Positions 1 to 6,669 of a DNA stretch of 10,741 nt are shown in pieces; the stretch's first letter is position 1, and each line of letters opens with the position of its first letter. The notes beneath the pieces were generated by a model. That model did not search any database and was not told the DNA's origin. It worked only from the letters and a program-made list of their open reading frames with translations. A program made the position numbers and the translations under genes. This DNA comes from Anaerolineaceae bacterium (GTDB taxonomy: Bacteria; Chloroflexota; Anaerolineae; Anaerolineales; Anaerolineaceae). The stretch is from NCBI GenBank assembly GCA_017995665.1, contig JAGOIM010000024.1, positions 2,803 through 13,543 on the forward strand, in the 5' to 3' direction.

Positions 1-953
1 GCATACATGATACCCGAAAGTGCTGCAAGCAAACCCATTGCGCCGAAAACGAAATAGGTAATCTTTGAGACGCTGATGCCGCTAAGTTCGGCCGCTTCGG
101 GATTACCACCGACTGCATAAATATGCCTGCCGAGCGGTGTTTTCGTTGTGATGAATTGGAATACAGCCACGACTATAAGCAAAATCACCAGACTCCAGGA
201 AAGACCGTTATAACCGGAAAGAATCCAGGTGATATAACCAATCAGGACTGAAATCAGTACCAATTGGGCGATGAAGAGCGCTGTATTCGAAACGGCAAAA
301 TTGTATGATTTTTTGGTTTTACGGCTTTTAATGGCAGAAACGATGTAGAATGCGATTCCAATTAAACCGAGAATTAAGGTTAGTTTGTGCTTTCCCGGTA
401 AAATGCCGGAAAGGAAGGGTATATCTGGAATGAAGCCATTACCAATTGCGTTAAATACAGTATCGCGAATGACAATCGTGCCTGTACCCATCGTGATCAA
501 AAGCAGCACACCACGGAAAATCAAACCGGCGGCCATGGTGGAAACGAATGCCGGCACGCCCAGTTTCGCAATCGGCGTTGCCGTTAGCAATGCTGCTAAA
601 ATGCCCAGAATCAACACAGCTGGAATCACAGCAAAAACCGGCCAGCCCCAACGGGTCATGGCAATCGCAGCAAAGGCACCCAAAAAGCCAGCCAGATAGC
701 CGACTGAAAGGTCAATATGGCGAATCACGATGACAAGGGTCATTCCAACCGCCAAAACAGCAATATAGCCCATTTGGTTAATCAGGTTGCTGATATTCCT
801 GGAAGAAATAAAATTGCCATCAGTCGTGATTGTAAAAAATATCATGATGACAATCAAAGCGATAAACATAAAATAATCGCCAATATTTGCTTTTATGAGC
901 TGCCAAAGACCGTTTAAATCTAATTTGTTTGTATTTTGACTTGAATCTTCCAT
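1..953 (-). CDS. mmsB: Monosaccharide ABC transporter permease, MmsB/GguB-like (3' end missing)
   Basis: Membrane subunit of a sugar importer that forms the translocation path for the binding protein and double ATPase encoded just upstream. The frame runs from ATG at 953-951 to the window edge, giving 317 codons; the family is usually about 400 residues, so roughly the last 80 are outside. The translation is strongly hydrophobic, with many membrane segments. It has the BPD_transp_2 marks HIDLSVG (residues 79-85) and GRHIYAVGGNPEAAELSGI (275-293), the latter nearly diagnostic for the GguB/XylH/RbsC group. Residues flanking the first motif (RHIDLSVGY) differ from the GHIDLSVGS I know as typical. 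The start is supported by AGGAG six bases before the ATG; this site overlaps the stop codon of the ATPase gene (9-bp gap), so the two are probably translationally coupled. Substrate cannot be read from the permease. Confidence 0.93.
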   Translation of the reverse strand, partial: MEDSSQNTNKLDLNGLWQLIKANIGDYFMFIALIVIMIFFTITTDGNFISSRNISNLINQMGYIAVLAVGMTLVIVIRHIDLSVGYLAGFLGAFAAIAMTRWGWPVFAVIPAVLILGILAALLTATPIAKLGVPAFVSTMAAGLIFRGVLLLITMGTGTIVIRDTVFNAIGNGFIPDIPFLSGILPGKHKLTLILGLIGIAFYIVSAIKSRKTKKSYNFAVSNTALFIAQLVLISVLIGYITWILSGYNGLSWSLVILLIVVAVFQFITTKTPLGRHIYAVGGNPEAAELSGISVSKITYFVFGAMGLLAALSGIMY

Positions 954-962
954 GGAATTCTC

Positions 963-2486
963 CTAATAATCGACTGCCAGTTCCATGATACGCTCTTGTG
1001 TGGCATCTTCGACCGGCATCTCTCCATTTATTTTTCCTGCAGACATAACATAAATTCGGTCGCTCATCCCTAAGACTTCGGGTAATTCGGAGGAAATCAT
1101 GAGGATACTCATGCCCTGTTCGACCAGTGAATTCATCAGTGTATAAATTTCGTACTTTGCGCCGACGTCAATTCCACGCGTTGGCTCGTCCAAAATCATG
1201 AGCCCCGGTTTGACGAAAAGCCACTTAGCGAGTGAAACTTTTTGTTGGTTGCCACCACTTAGATTTCGAACTTTTTGTTGAATGCTTGGAGTTTTGATGT
1301 TTAGCTCGTTGCGATAGCGATTTGCAACCATAATTTCTTCGTTTTCATTAATGACACCGGTAGGGGAAATTTCATAGAGGTTAGCAAGACTGATGTTATG
1401 TTTTACGTCATCAATCAAAATCAAGCCATCACCCTTGCGATCTTCGGTAACATAAGCTATCGATGATCGAATTGCACCAGCCGGATCACTAAACTTTTGT
1501 TCTTCACCATTGATAAATATTTTTCCACTCAGGCGATATTTATCCGGATTACCGTAGATGCTCTTCGCTAATTCTGTTCGCCCGGAACCCATCAAGCCGG
1601 CAATACCGACGATTTCCCCGGAATGTACATTGATGTTAATCTCCTTGAGAATATCGCGGTTGAGAGAAGCAGAATGGGCGGACCAGTCTTCAAGTCTCAG
1701 CATTTCCTTGCCAACTGACTTATACTCGCGTTTTGGATAGACGTTGTCAATCGAACGACCGACCATATGACGAATCAAAACAGCATCGTTCACTTCGTCT
1801 ACATGAGCATCGAGAGTGACAACCGTTTTACCATCGCGCAAGACCGTTACGGTATCGGCAATTTCTAAAACTTCGCGCAATTTGTGCGATATCAAAATGC
1901 AGGTAACTCCCTGATCGCGCAAACCACGGATGAGATTCAGCAAATTGTCGCTGTCATTTTCATTCAATGCTGCTGTTGGCTCGTCTAAAATGAGGATTTT
2001 TACTTCTTTTTTCAAAGCTTTGGCAATTTCAATCAGTTGTTGTTTGCCAACACCCAATTGTTTGATTTTAGTCATTGGGTTTACATCCAGGCCGACTTTT
2101 TTCAAAATATCGATGGCTTGCGAAATCGCCTCATTTTTGTCGATAACGATGCCATTGGTAACTTCATTCCCCAAAAAAATGTTTTCGTAAACGCTTAATT
2201 CGGGTATCAGGGCTAATTCCTGATAAATGATGGCTATGCCGGCCTGTTCGCTTTCGCGGATGTTGTTAAAATGTTGTAATTCACCGTTGATATAAATATC
2301 GCCAGTGTAAGAGCCAAAGGGGTGAACACCGCTTAAGACTTTCATTAGCGTTGATTTGCCGGCGCCGTTTTCACCAACAAGACAGTGGATTTCACCTTTG
2401 CGAACACTAAAAGTTACTTCGTCCAACGCCTTAACTCCAGGAAATTCCTTGGTTATGGACTTCATTTCAAGAATAGGGTTTTCCAT
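963..2486 (-). CDS. mmsA: Monosaccharide ABC transporter double ATPase, MmsA/GguA-like
   Basis: Cytoplasmic ATPase that powers the sugar importer; 507 residues, the usual length for the RbsA/XylG/MglA/GguA group, with two fused nucleotide-binding domains. Domain 1: Walker A GENGAGKST (38-46), a weak signature LGVGKQQ (144-150), Walker B ILILDEP (164-170) and H-loop His201. Domain 2: degenerate Walker A GLMGSGRTE (297-305), EDRK (348-351), canonical signature LSGGNQQ (409-415), Walker B LMILDEP (429-435), and SSE where the H-loop His would be (465-467). Such asymmetry is normal for this family: one composite site is expected to be active and the other degenerate. The start ATG at 2486 has AGGAG about 7 bases upstream. 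The gene lies between the binding-protein gene (87-bp gap with a hairpin) and the permease gene (9-bp gap). Homology to GguA/MmsA is read from memory of the family, so a XylG or RbsA name is possible. Confidence 0.95.
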   Translation of the reverse strand: MENPILEMKSITKEFPGVKALDEVTFSVRKGEIHCLVGENGAGKSTLMKVLSGVHPFGSYTGDIYINGELQHFNNIRESEQAGIAIIYQELALIPELSVYENIFLGNEVTNGIVIDKNEAISQAIDILKKVGLDVNPMTKIKQLGVGKQQLIEIAKALKKEVKILILDEPTAALNENDSDNLLNLIRGLRDQGVTCILISHKLREVLEIADTVTVLRDGKTVVTLDAHVDEVNDAVLIRHMVGRSIDNVYPKREYKSVGKEMLRLEDWSAHSASLNRDILKEININVHSGEIVGIAGLMGSGRTELAKSIYGNPDKYRLSGKIFINGEEQKFSDPAGAIRSSIAYVTEDRKGDGLILIDDVKHNISLANLYEISPTGVINENEEIMVANRYRNELNIKTPSIQQKVRNLSGGNQQKVSLAKWLFVKPGLMILDEPTRGIDVGAKYEIYTLMNSLVEQGMSILMISSELPEVLGMSDRIYVMSAGKINGEMPVEDATQERIMELAVDY

Positions 2487-2531
2487 CGGCGACTCCTGCC
2501 TGATTTATTTGAGATTTCTAAGGTAAAGACA

Positions 2532-2549
2532 GGGCTGGTTTCCCAGCCC
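2532..2549 (-). ncRNA. Intercistronic stem-loop between binding-protein and ATPase genes
   Basis: A perfect 7-bp G+C-rich stem (gggctgg at 2532-2538 with ccagccc at 2543-2549) closes a 4-base loop, 25 bases past the stop of the binding-protein gene. On the transcribed strand it is followed by TGTCTTTACC, not a solid U run, so it is probably a partial terminator or an mRNA 3'-end stabiliser. Such hairpins after the binding-protein gene are a known way for ABC operons to make more binding protein than ATPase and permease; that role here is inferred. Confidence 0.6.
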
Positions 2550-2573
2550 CATCTTTTAAAGTTTTACAAAATT

Positions 2574-3710
2574 TTACTCAAGACCGGTGAATTCGGAAGC
2601 TTCGTAATAGCCGGATTCGATAACGGTCTGTTTGACATTATCCTGAGTAACAGTAACAACCACGGATGGTTTGGCAGGAACGTCTTTGACATTGTTGTTG
2701 TAGGTGTTGGTTTCCTCGGGGGTTTCACCATTGAGGAAAGCCTTGGCAGCAGCAATCGCATCGCTAACGAGGGTGCGAACGTCTTTCAAGACAGTCATGG
2801 ATTGTTTGCCATCGATAATGTATTGAACAGAGGCTTTTTCAGCATCCTGACCGGTTACATAGAATTTAGTAACAGCGTCGTCAGCACCGAAAGCATCGGC
2901 AATAGCACGGGCGGTTCCATCGTTTGGTGCAAGGATGAAGACTTCACCCTTACCTTCATCGGTAGCAGCGGTCAGGTTAGCTTCAGCCAAACCTTTGGCA
3001 ACATTGAAGTCCCAGTTAGTGGTAACCTGGCCAATAATTTTGCCCATCTCGTCACGTGCGAGGACGGCTTTATCCTGGAGAGCAACTGCTTCGGAGGAGT
3101 TTTGAATTACAAAAGTGCCATCAGCAATCTTGGGTTGCAAAACATTCCATGCACCTTCGAAGAAGAGGAAAGCGTTGTTGTCGGAAGCGGCACCAGCATA
3201 GAGGTAGAGGGGCAAACCGGTTCCATTGGCGTTGTCAACCAAGTATTGAGCCTGGGCTTCACCAACAGCGACGGAGTCGAAGGTTACATAATAATCCACT
3301 GCTTCGGTATCGAGGATCAGGCGGTCATAAGAGACAACTTTCACACCAGCATCGTGAGCAGCTTCGGCAGCGGCAGCGGCAGCGGCACCGTCATGGGGGC
3401 AGATGATCAAAACTTGAATACCCTTGGAAATCAAGGTTTCAACGTTTTGTTTTTCAATGGCGGGATCGCCCTGGCTAAAGAGAATTTCCACAGAATAACC
3501 CTGTTCGGTCAAAGCGTCCTTGAAACGGGTTTCGTCTTGAATCCAGCGGGGTTCGTCTTTGGTGGGGAGAACAATACCGACAGCCAGTGTGTCACCGGTT
3601 TCGGGTTGTTCGGGTTCAACGGGGGTTTCAGCAGTACTACAAGCTGCCAAAACCATGCTCGCAACGATAAGAATGCTTGCGAGAGTAAACAGTAATTTGG
3701 ATTTTTTCAT
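2574..3710 (-). CDS. chvE: Monosaccharide-binding lipoprotein, ChvE-like
   Basis: Surface-anchored substrate-binding protein of the importer. It has 378 residues with a lipoprotein signal: Lys-rich start, hydrophobic core and lipobox LAAC, giving lipidated Cys24, then a Thr/Pro/Glu linker to about residue 39. The mature part is a type I periplasmic binding fold (Peripla_BP_4). Family marks include DEPRW (52-56), SYDRLI (127-132), SDNNAF (176-181) and TGQDAE (286-291), matching the ChvE/XylF pattern, whose members bind glucose, galactose, xylose or arabinose. The sugar cannot be fixed from sequence alone. A run of seven alanines (109-115) follows the conserved D107-G108 and is encoded by a CGGCAG hexamer repeated three times. 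The start ATG has AAGGAG 7 bases upstream. It is the first gene of the operon, downstream of a promoter at about 3852-3881. Confidence 0.93.
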   Translation of the reverse strand: MKKSKLLFTLASILIVASMVLAACSTAETPVEPEQPETGDTLAVGIVLPTKDEPRWIQDETRFKDALTEQGYSVEILFSQGDPAIEKQNVETLISKGIQVLIICPHDGAAAAAAAEAAHDAGVKVVSYDRLILDTEAVDYYVTFDSVAVGEAQAQYLVDNANGTGLPLYLYAGAASDNNAFLFFEGAWNVLQPKIADGTFVIQNSSEAVALQDKAVLARDEMGKIIGQVTTNWDFNVAKGLAEANLTAATDEGKGEVFILAPNDGTARAIADAFGADDAVTKFYVTGQDAEKASVQYIIDGKQSMTVLKDVRTLVSDAIAAAKAFLNGETPEETNTYNNNVKDVPAKPSVVVTVTQDNVKQTVIESGYYEASEFTGLE

Positions 3711-3725
3711 TTCTTCTCCTTAAGA
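3711..3725 (-). promoter_or_regulatory. Ribosome binding site of the ChvE-like gene
   Basis: On the minus strand, TTAAGGAGAAGAA leads directly into the ATG at 3710. The AAGGAG core at a spacing of about 7 bases fixes this start, which also begins a complete lipoprotein signal peptide. Confidence 0.8.
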
Positions 3726-3851
3726 AAAATGTTTATAGCGAAAAGCCTTGTCCGAATGCGATAAAAATTGCTAAATCCAAAATTGGCAGCGTGACGCCGG
3801 GCTAAACTTGTATCGCTAAAAATCTGGAGGTTAGATTCTTCCAGCCACTAT

Positions 3852-3881
3852 ATTATACCTTAATCAAATTTAATTGGTTAA
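3852..3881 (-). promoter_or_regulatory. Sigma70-type promoter of the sugar importer operon
   Basis: Read on the minus strand, a perfect -10 box TATAAT (3857-3852) lies 18 bases downstream of a -35-like TTAACC (3881-3876). Transcription would begin near 3845 and leave a leader of about 135 bases before the ChvE-like ATG. The -35 is weak (TTAACC against TTGACA), as often seen in promoters needing an activator or kept low by a repressor. An imperfect inverted repeat occupies its spacer and -35. Confidence 0.6.
3860..3881. promoter_or_regulatory. Operator-like imperfect palindrome over the sugar-operon promoter
   Basis: The 22 bp from 3860 to 3881 read as an inverted repeat with arms TTAATCAA and TTGGTTAA and an A+T-rich centre; 16 of 22 positions agree with their reverse complement. 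It covers the -35 and most of the spacer, the usual place for a repressor site. Sugar operons of this kind are often controlled by LacI- or ROK-family regulators, but none is encoded in the window, so the partner is unknown. Confidence 0.4.
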
Positions 3882-4096
3882 ATAGTTACACAAAGGCATT
3901 AATGATAATTATAAAATCATCTATATGTATCGTGAGGGTAACTGCGAATCTGACACCGCACCAATCCTTGCGAGCTTATTAATGATATAAAGTTTATGAC
4001 AACGATAGGGTCAGACCGGATTTTAAAAAGTTCGGTTTAGGTGCCTTTGATTTTTCAAATGTGACCAAAACTTTATACTGGCAGGGCACGGCTTCT
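3882..4096. other. Non-coding spacer between peptidase gene and sugar operon
   Basis: A 215-bp A+T-rich stretch with no supportable gene. It contains a 10-bp direct repeat ATTAATGATA at 3898-3907 and 3978-3987 (80 bp apart), a small inverted repeat ATGAT/ATCAT at 3902-3906 and 3916-3920 just upstream of the sugar promoter, and a GGTCAGACC word near 4009-4017. None is strong enough for a functional call. Confidence 0.4.
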
Positions 4097-4130
4097 AAAC
4101 AACGCCTCCTGAAATTAGGAGGCGTTGTTT
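4097..4130 (-). terminator. Strong stem-loop terminator after the peptidase gene
   Basis: A perfect 14-bp stem (4097-4110 with 4117-4130) around a 6-base loop begins seven bases after the peptidase stop codon. In the minus-strand transcript the 3' arm ends GGCGTTGTTT, so the U-rich part is mostly inside the stem and followed by AGAAG; the 5' arm begins with AAA. It could also work for transcripts from the left. It insulates the peptidase gene from the sugar-operon promoter region. Confidence 0.75.
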
Positions 4131-4136
4131 CTAAAG

Positions 4137-5507
4137 TTATACTCTGGGACGAAAAGCTTCTTCGGTCTTATATGAGATTATTTCCAACAAAAGGTCGTGT
4201 ACCCGATGCCAGCTGTCCAGTTCCAGACGTTCATTCGGAGTGTGTTCATCAAAATACCCAATCGATAGATTGACGCTCGGTATGTAAGGATTTCCAAGTT
4301 GCGACCAAACCCTTAAATCCGATAGTCCTCCCTGAACAGGTTTGAAATGTAATCTTGGGTTTTTCCATAATCGTTTGGAGCATTCGGTAATAAACGTCGC
4401 TTCTGATTCAATGCAGTACGCATATTCAGACGACCTTACGACAATGTCGTTAGTTCCCTTGCGATCGAGTGATATTGCGAAGTCAAGACCTTGGAAAAAA
4501 GTTTCGTTTATTTGTTCGGCTCCTTGCTGTCCAGTTTCTTCCTCCACGGTAAATGCAAACTTTAAGTGACAGGGGATTTGGGTTTTAATCAGTACATCGA
4601 GGACATCGAGAATGAGTACAATTCCTGCTCTGTCATCTGCTCCTAGGATACCACCATCTCTTCTGAGAGTATTCTCTTCTCTGATAATCGCATTTCCTTC
4701 GCCAGTAGAATTCTTTACATCTAAATGTGCAGAAAGCAACAAGATTGGCAGCTTATCTCCAAATTTCCTTCCAGGAATAGTTAACTCTCCCAGAACGTTT
4801 CCAACCTCATCCATCCAAACTGAATCCAGGCGATTTTCCAATATAGATTTTACGTGAGAGGCCACATCATATTCTTCTTTACTTTTGCCTGGGATATCAA
4901 GGAGTTGCAAAAGTCGGCGCTCGCGCTTCTCTTGCAAGGGCTTAAGGTAATCATAAGCGCAATTGATTTTGTGGAGCCACAAACCAAGGTCAAGAATACC
5001 ATCTATAGCTTCGAGAATAAAGAGACGCTTTTCTGTATCAAGCTCACAGCTATAGCCCCCTGATTTCAGTATAGTCTCAGCCAACAATGCACCACGCCAG
5101 GTTAAGAACTTGACGTAAGGCCCTCGGTATCGGACAGGTCCATGCATTTGCCATTGATTGTGATAGCCCTTGCAACTCTCAATTGTCCGGATATTGAGTC
5201 GCTGGAATTGCATTACTACAGCGTTGAGTGGGAATTCAATATCTCTCGTTGTTATGTGGGAACCACTTTCCATTCCGCCTTCTAATTTTTTCATCTCTTC
5301 GAACCAATCACTTGAGTTATGCGGTGTTGATCTAAAAACGTATCTTCCGCAATCTTTTTCATATGAGGCTTGTGTTCTTGTCAACAGTGAATCCAGAAAG
5401 CTAACGTCATCCCCATATAGATATAAAGTCACAGCCTCTTTATCCCTTCTTTCAGGCATAAAGCCTGTCAGGACTAATAAATCGTACCAGTTGTAATTTG
5501 TTTTCAT
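4137..5507 (-). CDS. M20/M42-like zinc aminopeptidase with unusual N-terminal domain
   Basis: Predicted cytoplasmic di-zinc exopeptidase of the MH clan, 456 residues, no signal peptide. The C-terminal part (about 205-450) carries the metal and catalytic set in order: AHLD (His261, Asp263), GADDRAG (Asp291), EEETGQQGA (catalytic Glu323, ligand Glu324), SLDR (Asp348), GGLSD (393-397) and DEHTPNE (His422). This resembles peptidase T and M42 aminopeptidases, so it should trim amino acids from short peptides; the exact substrate is unknown. The first 200 residues are not a usual part of these enzymes. They contain a stretch around 90-135 with RTIESCKGYHN and then PYVKF, which reminds me of small uncharacterised domains with an SCxGH motif. 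The start ATG has AAAGGAG about 8 bases upstream. A palindrome-rich gap of 96 bp separates it from the TPR gene upstream, and a strong terminator follows. Its base composition looks more A+T-rich than iorAB. Confidence 0.85.
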   Translation of the reverse strand: MKTNYNWYDLLVLTGFMPERRDKEAVTLYLYGDDVSFLDSLLTRTQASYEKDCGRYVFRSTPHNSSDWFEEMKKLEGGMESGSHITTRDIEFPLNAVVMQFQRLNIRTIESCKGYHNQWQMHGPVRYRGPYVKFLTWRGALLAETILKSGGYSCELDTEKRLFILEAIDGILDLGLWLHKINCAYDYLKPLQEKRERRLLQLLDIPGKSKEEYDVASHVKSILENRLDSVWMDEVGNVLGELTIPGRKFGDKLPILLLSAHLDVKNSTGEGNAIIREENTLRRDGGILGADDRAGIVLILDVLDVLIKTQIPCHLKFAFTVEEETGQQGAEQINETFFQGLDFAISLDRKGTNDIVVRSSEYAYCIESEATFITECSKRLWKNPRLHFKPVQGGLSDLRVWSQLGNPYIPSVNLSIGYFDEHTPNERLELDSWHRVHDLLLEIISYKTEEAFRPRV

Positions 5508-5538
5508 GAATAATTCTCCTTTAACCTTAAATTTATAA

Positions 5539-5549
5539 GGATATTATCC
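5539..5549. promoter_or_regulatory. Small palindrome holding a possible -10 box of the peptidase gene
   Basis: GGATATTATCC is a perfect odd-length palindrome. On the minus strand it contains GATAAT (5548-5543), five of six matches to a -10 box, about 36 bp before the peptidase ATG. An ATGACA at 5573-5568 could be a -35, but the 19-bp spacing is long, so the promoter call is tentative. Confidence 0.35.
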
Positions 5550-5557
5550 GTAGGTTC

Positions 5558-5574
5558 GATGACAGGCTGTCATC
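5558..5574. repeat. Perfect 17-bp palindrome upstream of the peptidase gene
   Basis: GATGACAGGCTGTCATC has two exact 8-bp arms around a single central G. It lies between the TPR gene stop and the peptidase start and overlaps the possible -35 of the peptidase promoter. No U run follows on either strand, so a terminator is unlikely; a dimeric-protein operator is the better reading. The binding protein is not known. Confidence 0.5.
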
Positions 5575-5603
5575 CTGCTTTGAGCTACTGACATGAAATC
5601 TGC

Positions 5604-6587
5604 TTAATGAATGATCGTCCTGAAATAATGAACTTTTAGATTGCTTATAGCAAATATTTGTTTGGGTCCGTTCCCTGAAGTGGATGTTCTAAATTTTTCT
5701 GACAAAACACCAATTTCTCTCAAAACACGGTTTAAACGTGATGAGTTTTGTCGATAGACATCAATTGAACCAAGCGGATCTGGATATATTTCAAGGTTAA
5801 GAGAAGACAGTAAGTGTTTGAGATTGCTATCATCTTCACTCAAATATCTGGGGCCACTTCTCATATAACTTATATACGGCCTATTAAAATTAAACCTGTC
5901 AATCACAAGGGCATTTGAATCATTCTTGAGTTCCCAGAGAAGTTCGTCATACTCCCCAATGGAAATCGTTTTTTCTGGACTTTCCGGCTCAGTACAATCT
6001 TTAAAGCTATAGACTATTCGTTCGTTTATTTGCTGTCTGAGTTCTTCATTACTAAAAATCAGAGGCTCGAGACGACTCTCACTATTTATCTCCCTTAACA
6101 ATTTGGAAACCTGCTCTATTGCATAGTCAACCTGAGAAGTGTTGAGTTTTAGTTTTTCAAGGATTCCGTCATTCAGGCGACTTAATTCAAGCGCACGTGC
6201 AAAATAGCCCATTGCTTTTGCCCGATCCCTGCTGTAATACAAAATTCCCAAACGAAAAGAAGCTAAAGGATTTTCTTTGATTATTCTGAGCGCTGTCCCA
6301 AAATAATCTTGTGCTCTTTGAAGCATTGCCCCTCCACCTCGTTTTGCATCTAATCCATTGTCCATTAAAGAATAAACATATTGACGTTTATAGTAGTCAA
6401 TCGTCTCAGGAGTAAATAATTGAAGCCTGTTGTGAGCAAGAAAACGAAAAATCGCCTCGCTTAATTCAAATTCCTGCCATAGATTGAAATCATCGCCCTG
6501 CTCATCGATAGTTTTTTCAATCCAACCCTCCAGATCCTCATTGGAAGACAGATAATCCGGAACTAGAAATTTATTATTGCGAGACAT
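5604..6587 (-). CDS. TPR-containing protein of unknown function
   Basis: I do not recognise this 327-residue protein as a named family. It is predicted to be soluble: no signal peptide or membrane segment is seen. Residues 88-136 (LQRAQDYFGTALRI, then PLASFRLGILYY and AKAMGYFARALEL) look like about one and a half to two tetratricopeptide helical repeats, typically protein-binding. The N-terminal 60 residues are acidic. The C-terminal part (about 255-320) has helices followed by RLNRVLREIGVL and a short hairpin GPKQIFAIS, an order that would fit a winged-helix fold; this is a weak inference. The start ATG at 6587 has TAGGAG about 8 bases upstream. It lies on the same strand as the peptidase gene 96 bp downstream and is separated from iorB by a stem-loop. 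Its A+T-rich composition matches the peptidase gene more than iorAB. Confidence 0.75.
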   Translation of the reverse strand: MSRNNKFLVPDYLSSNEDLEGWIEKTIDEQGDDFNLWQEFELSEAIFRFLAHNRLQLFTPETIDYYKRQYVYSLMDNGLDAKRGGGAMLQRAQDYFGTALRIIKENPLASFRLGILYYSRDRAKAMGYFARALELSRLNDGILEKLKLNTSQVDYAIEQVSKLLREINSESRLEPLIFSNEELRQQINERIVYSFKDCTEPESPEKTISIGEYDELLWELKNDSNALVIDRFNFNRPYISYMRSGPRYLSEDDSNLKHLLSSLNLEIYPDPLGSIDVYRQNSSRLNRVLREIGVLSEKFRTSTSGNGPKQIFAISNLKVHYFRTIIH

Positions 6588-6619
6588 AAAACAACTCCTA
6601 TCGTCCCTTAAATTAAATC

Positions 6620-6648
6620 TCCTGCCTGTAGAACTTCAGCAGGCAGGA
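6620..6648 (-). terminator. Stem-loop terminator after iorB
   Basis: A perfect 9-bp stem (tcctgcctg at 6620-6628, caggcagga at 6640-6648) with an 11-base loop lies 21 bases past the iorB stop. In the minus-strand transcript it is followed by GATTTAATTTAAG, a modest U-rich tail. It probably ends most iorAB transcripts, although some read-through into the TPR gene 82 bp from iorB cannot be excluded, since no clear separate promoter is seen there. Confidence 0.65.
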
Positions 6649-6669
6649 TAAAGCAATTAAACGATCTTC

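Noticed and set aside
3041..3060. CACGTG core at about 3045 (and a gcacgtgc at about 6193) as extra parS sites
   Set aside because: Only the central six bases match; the TTT/AAA flanks needed for parS are missing and both are inside genes.
2385..3695. 436-codon open frame on the plus strand, opposite the ChvE-like gene
   Set aside because: It is an antisense shadow: low-complexity Gly/Phe/Ser/Val composition, no recognisable domain, and it runs over two strongly supported minus-strand genes.
3881..3895. TAGTTACACA as a possible DnaA box, given the nearby parS sites
   Set aside because: At least two mismatches to TTATNCACA and no cluster of similar boxes, so the origin itself is not shown in this window.
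3898..3987. 10-bp direct repeat ATTAATGATA, 80 bp apart
   Set aside because: Short and A+T-only apart from one G, in an A+T-rich spacer; could be chance. No gene or element lies between the copies.
4007..4036. GGGTCAGACC word with a weak accg/cggt hairpin, similar to words seen near some transposase ends
   Set aside because: Only one copy, no partner repeat, no transposase or target duplication in the window.
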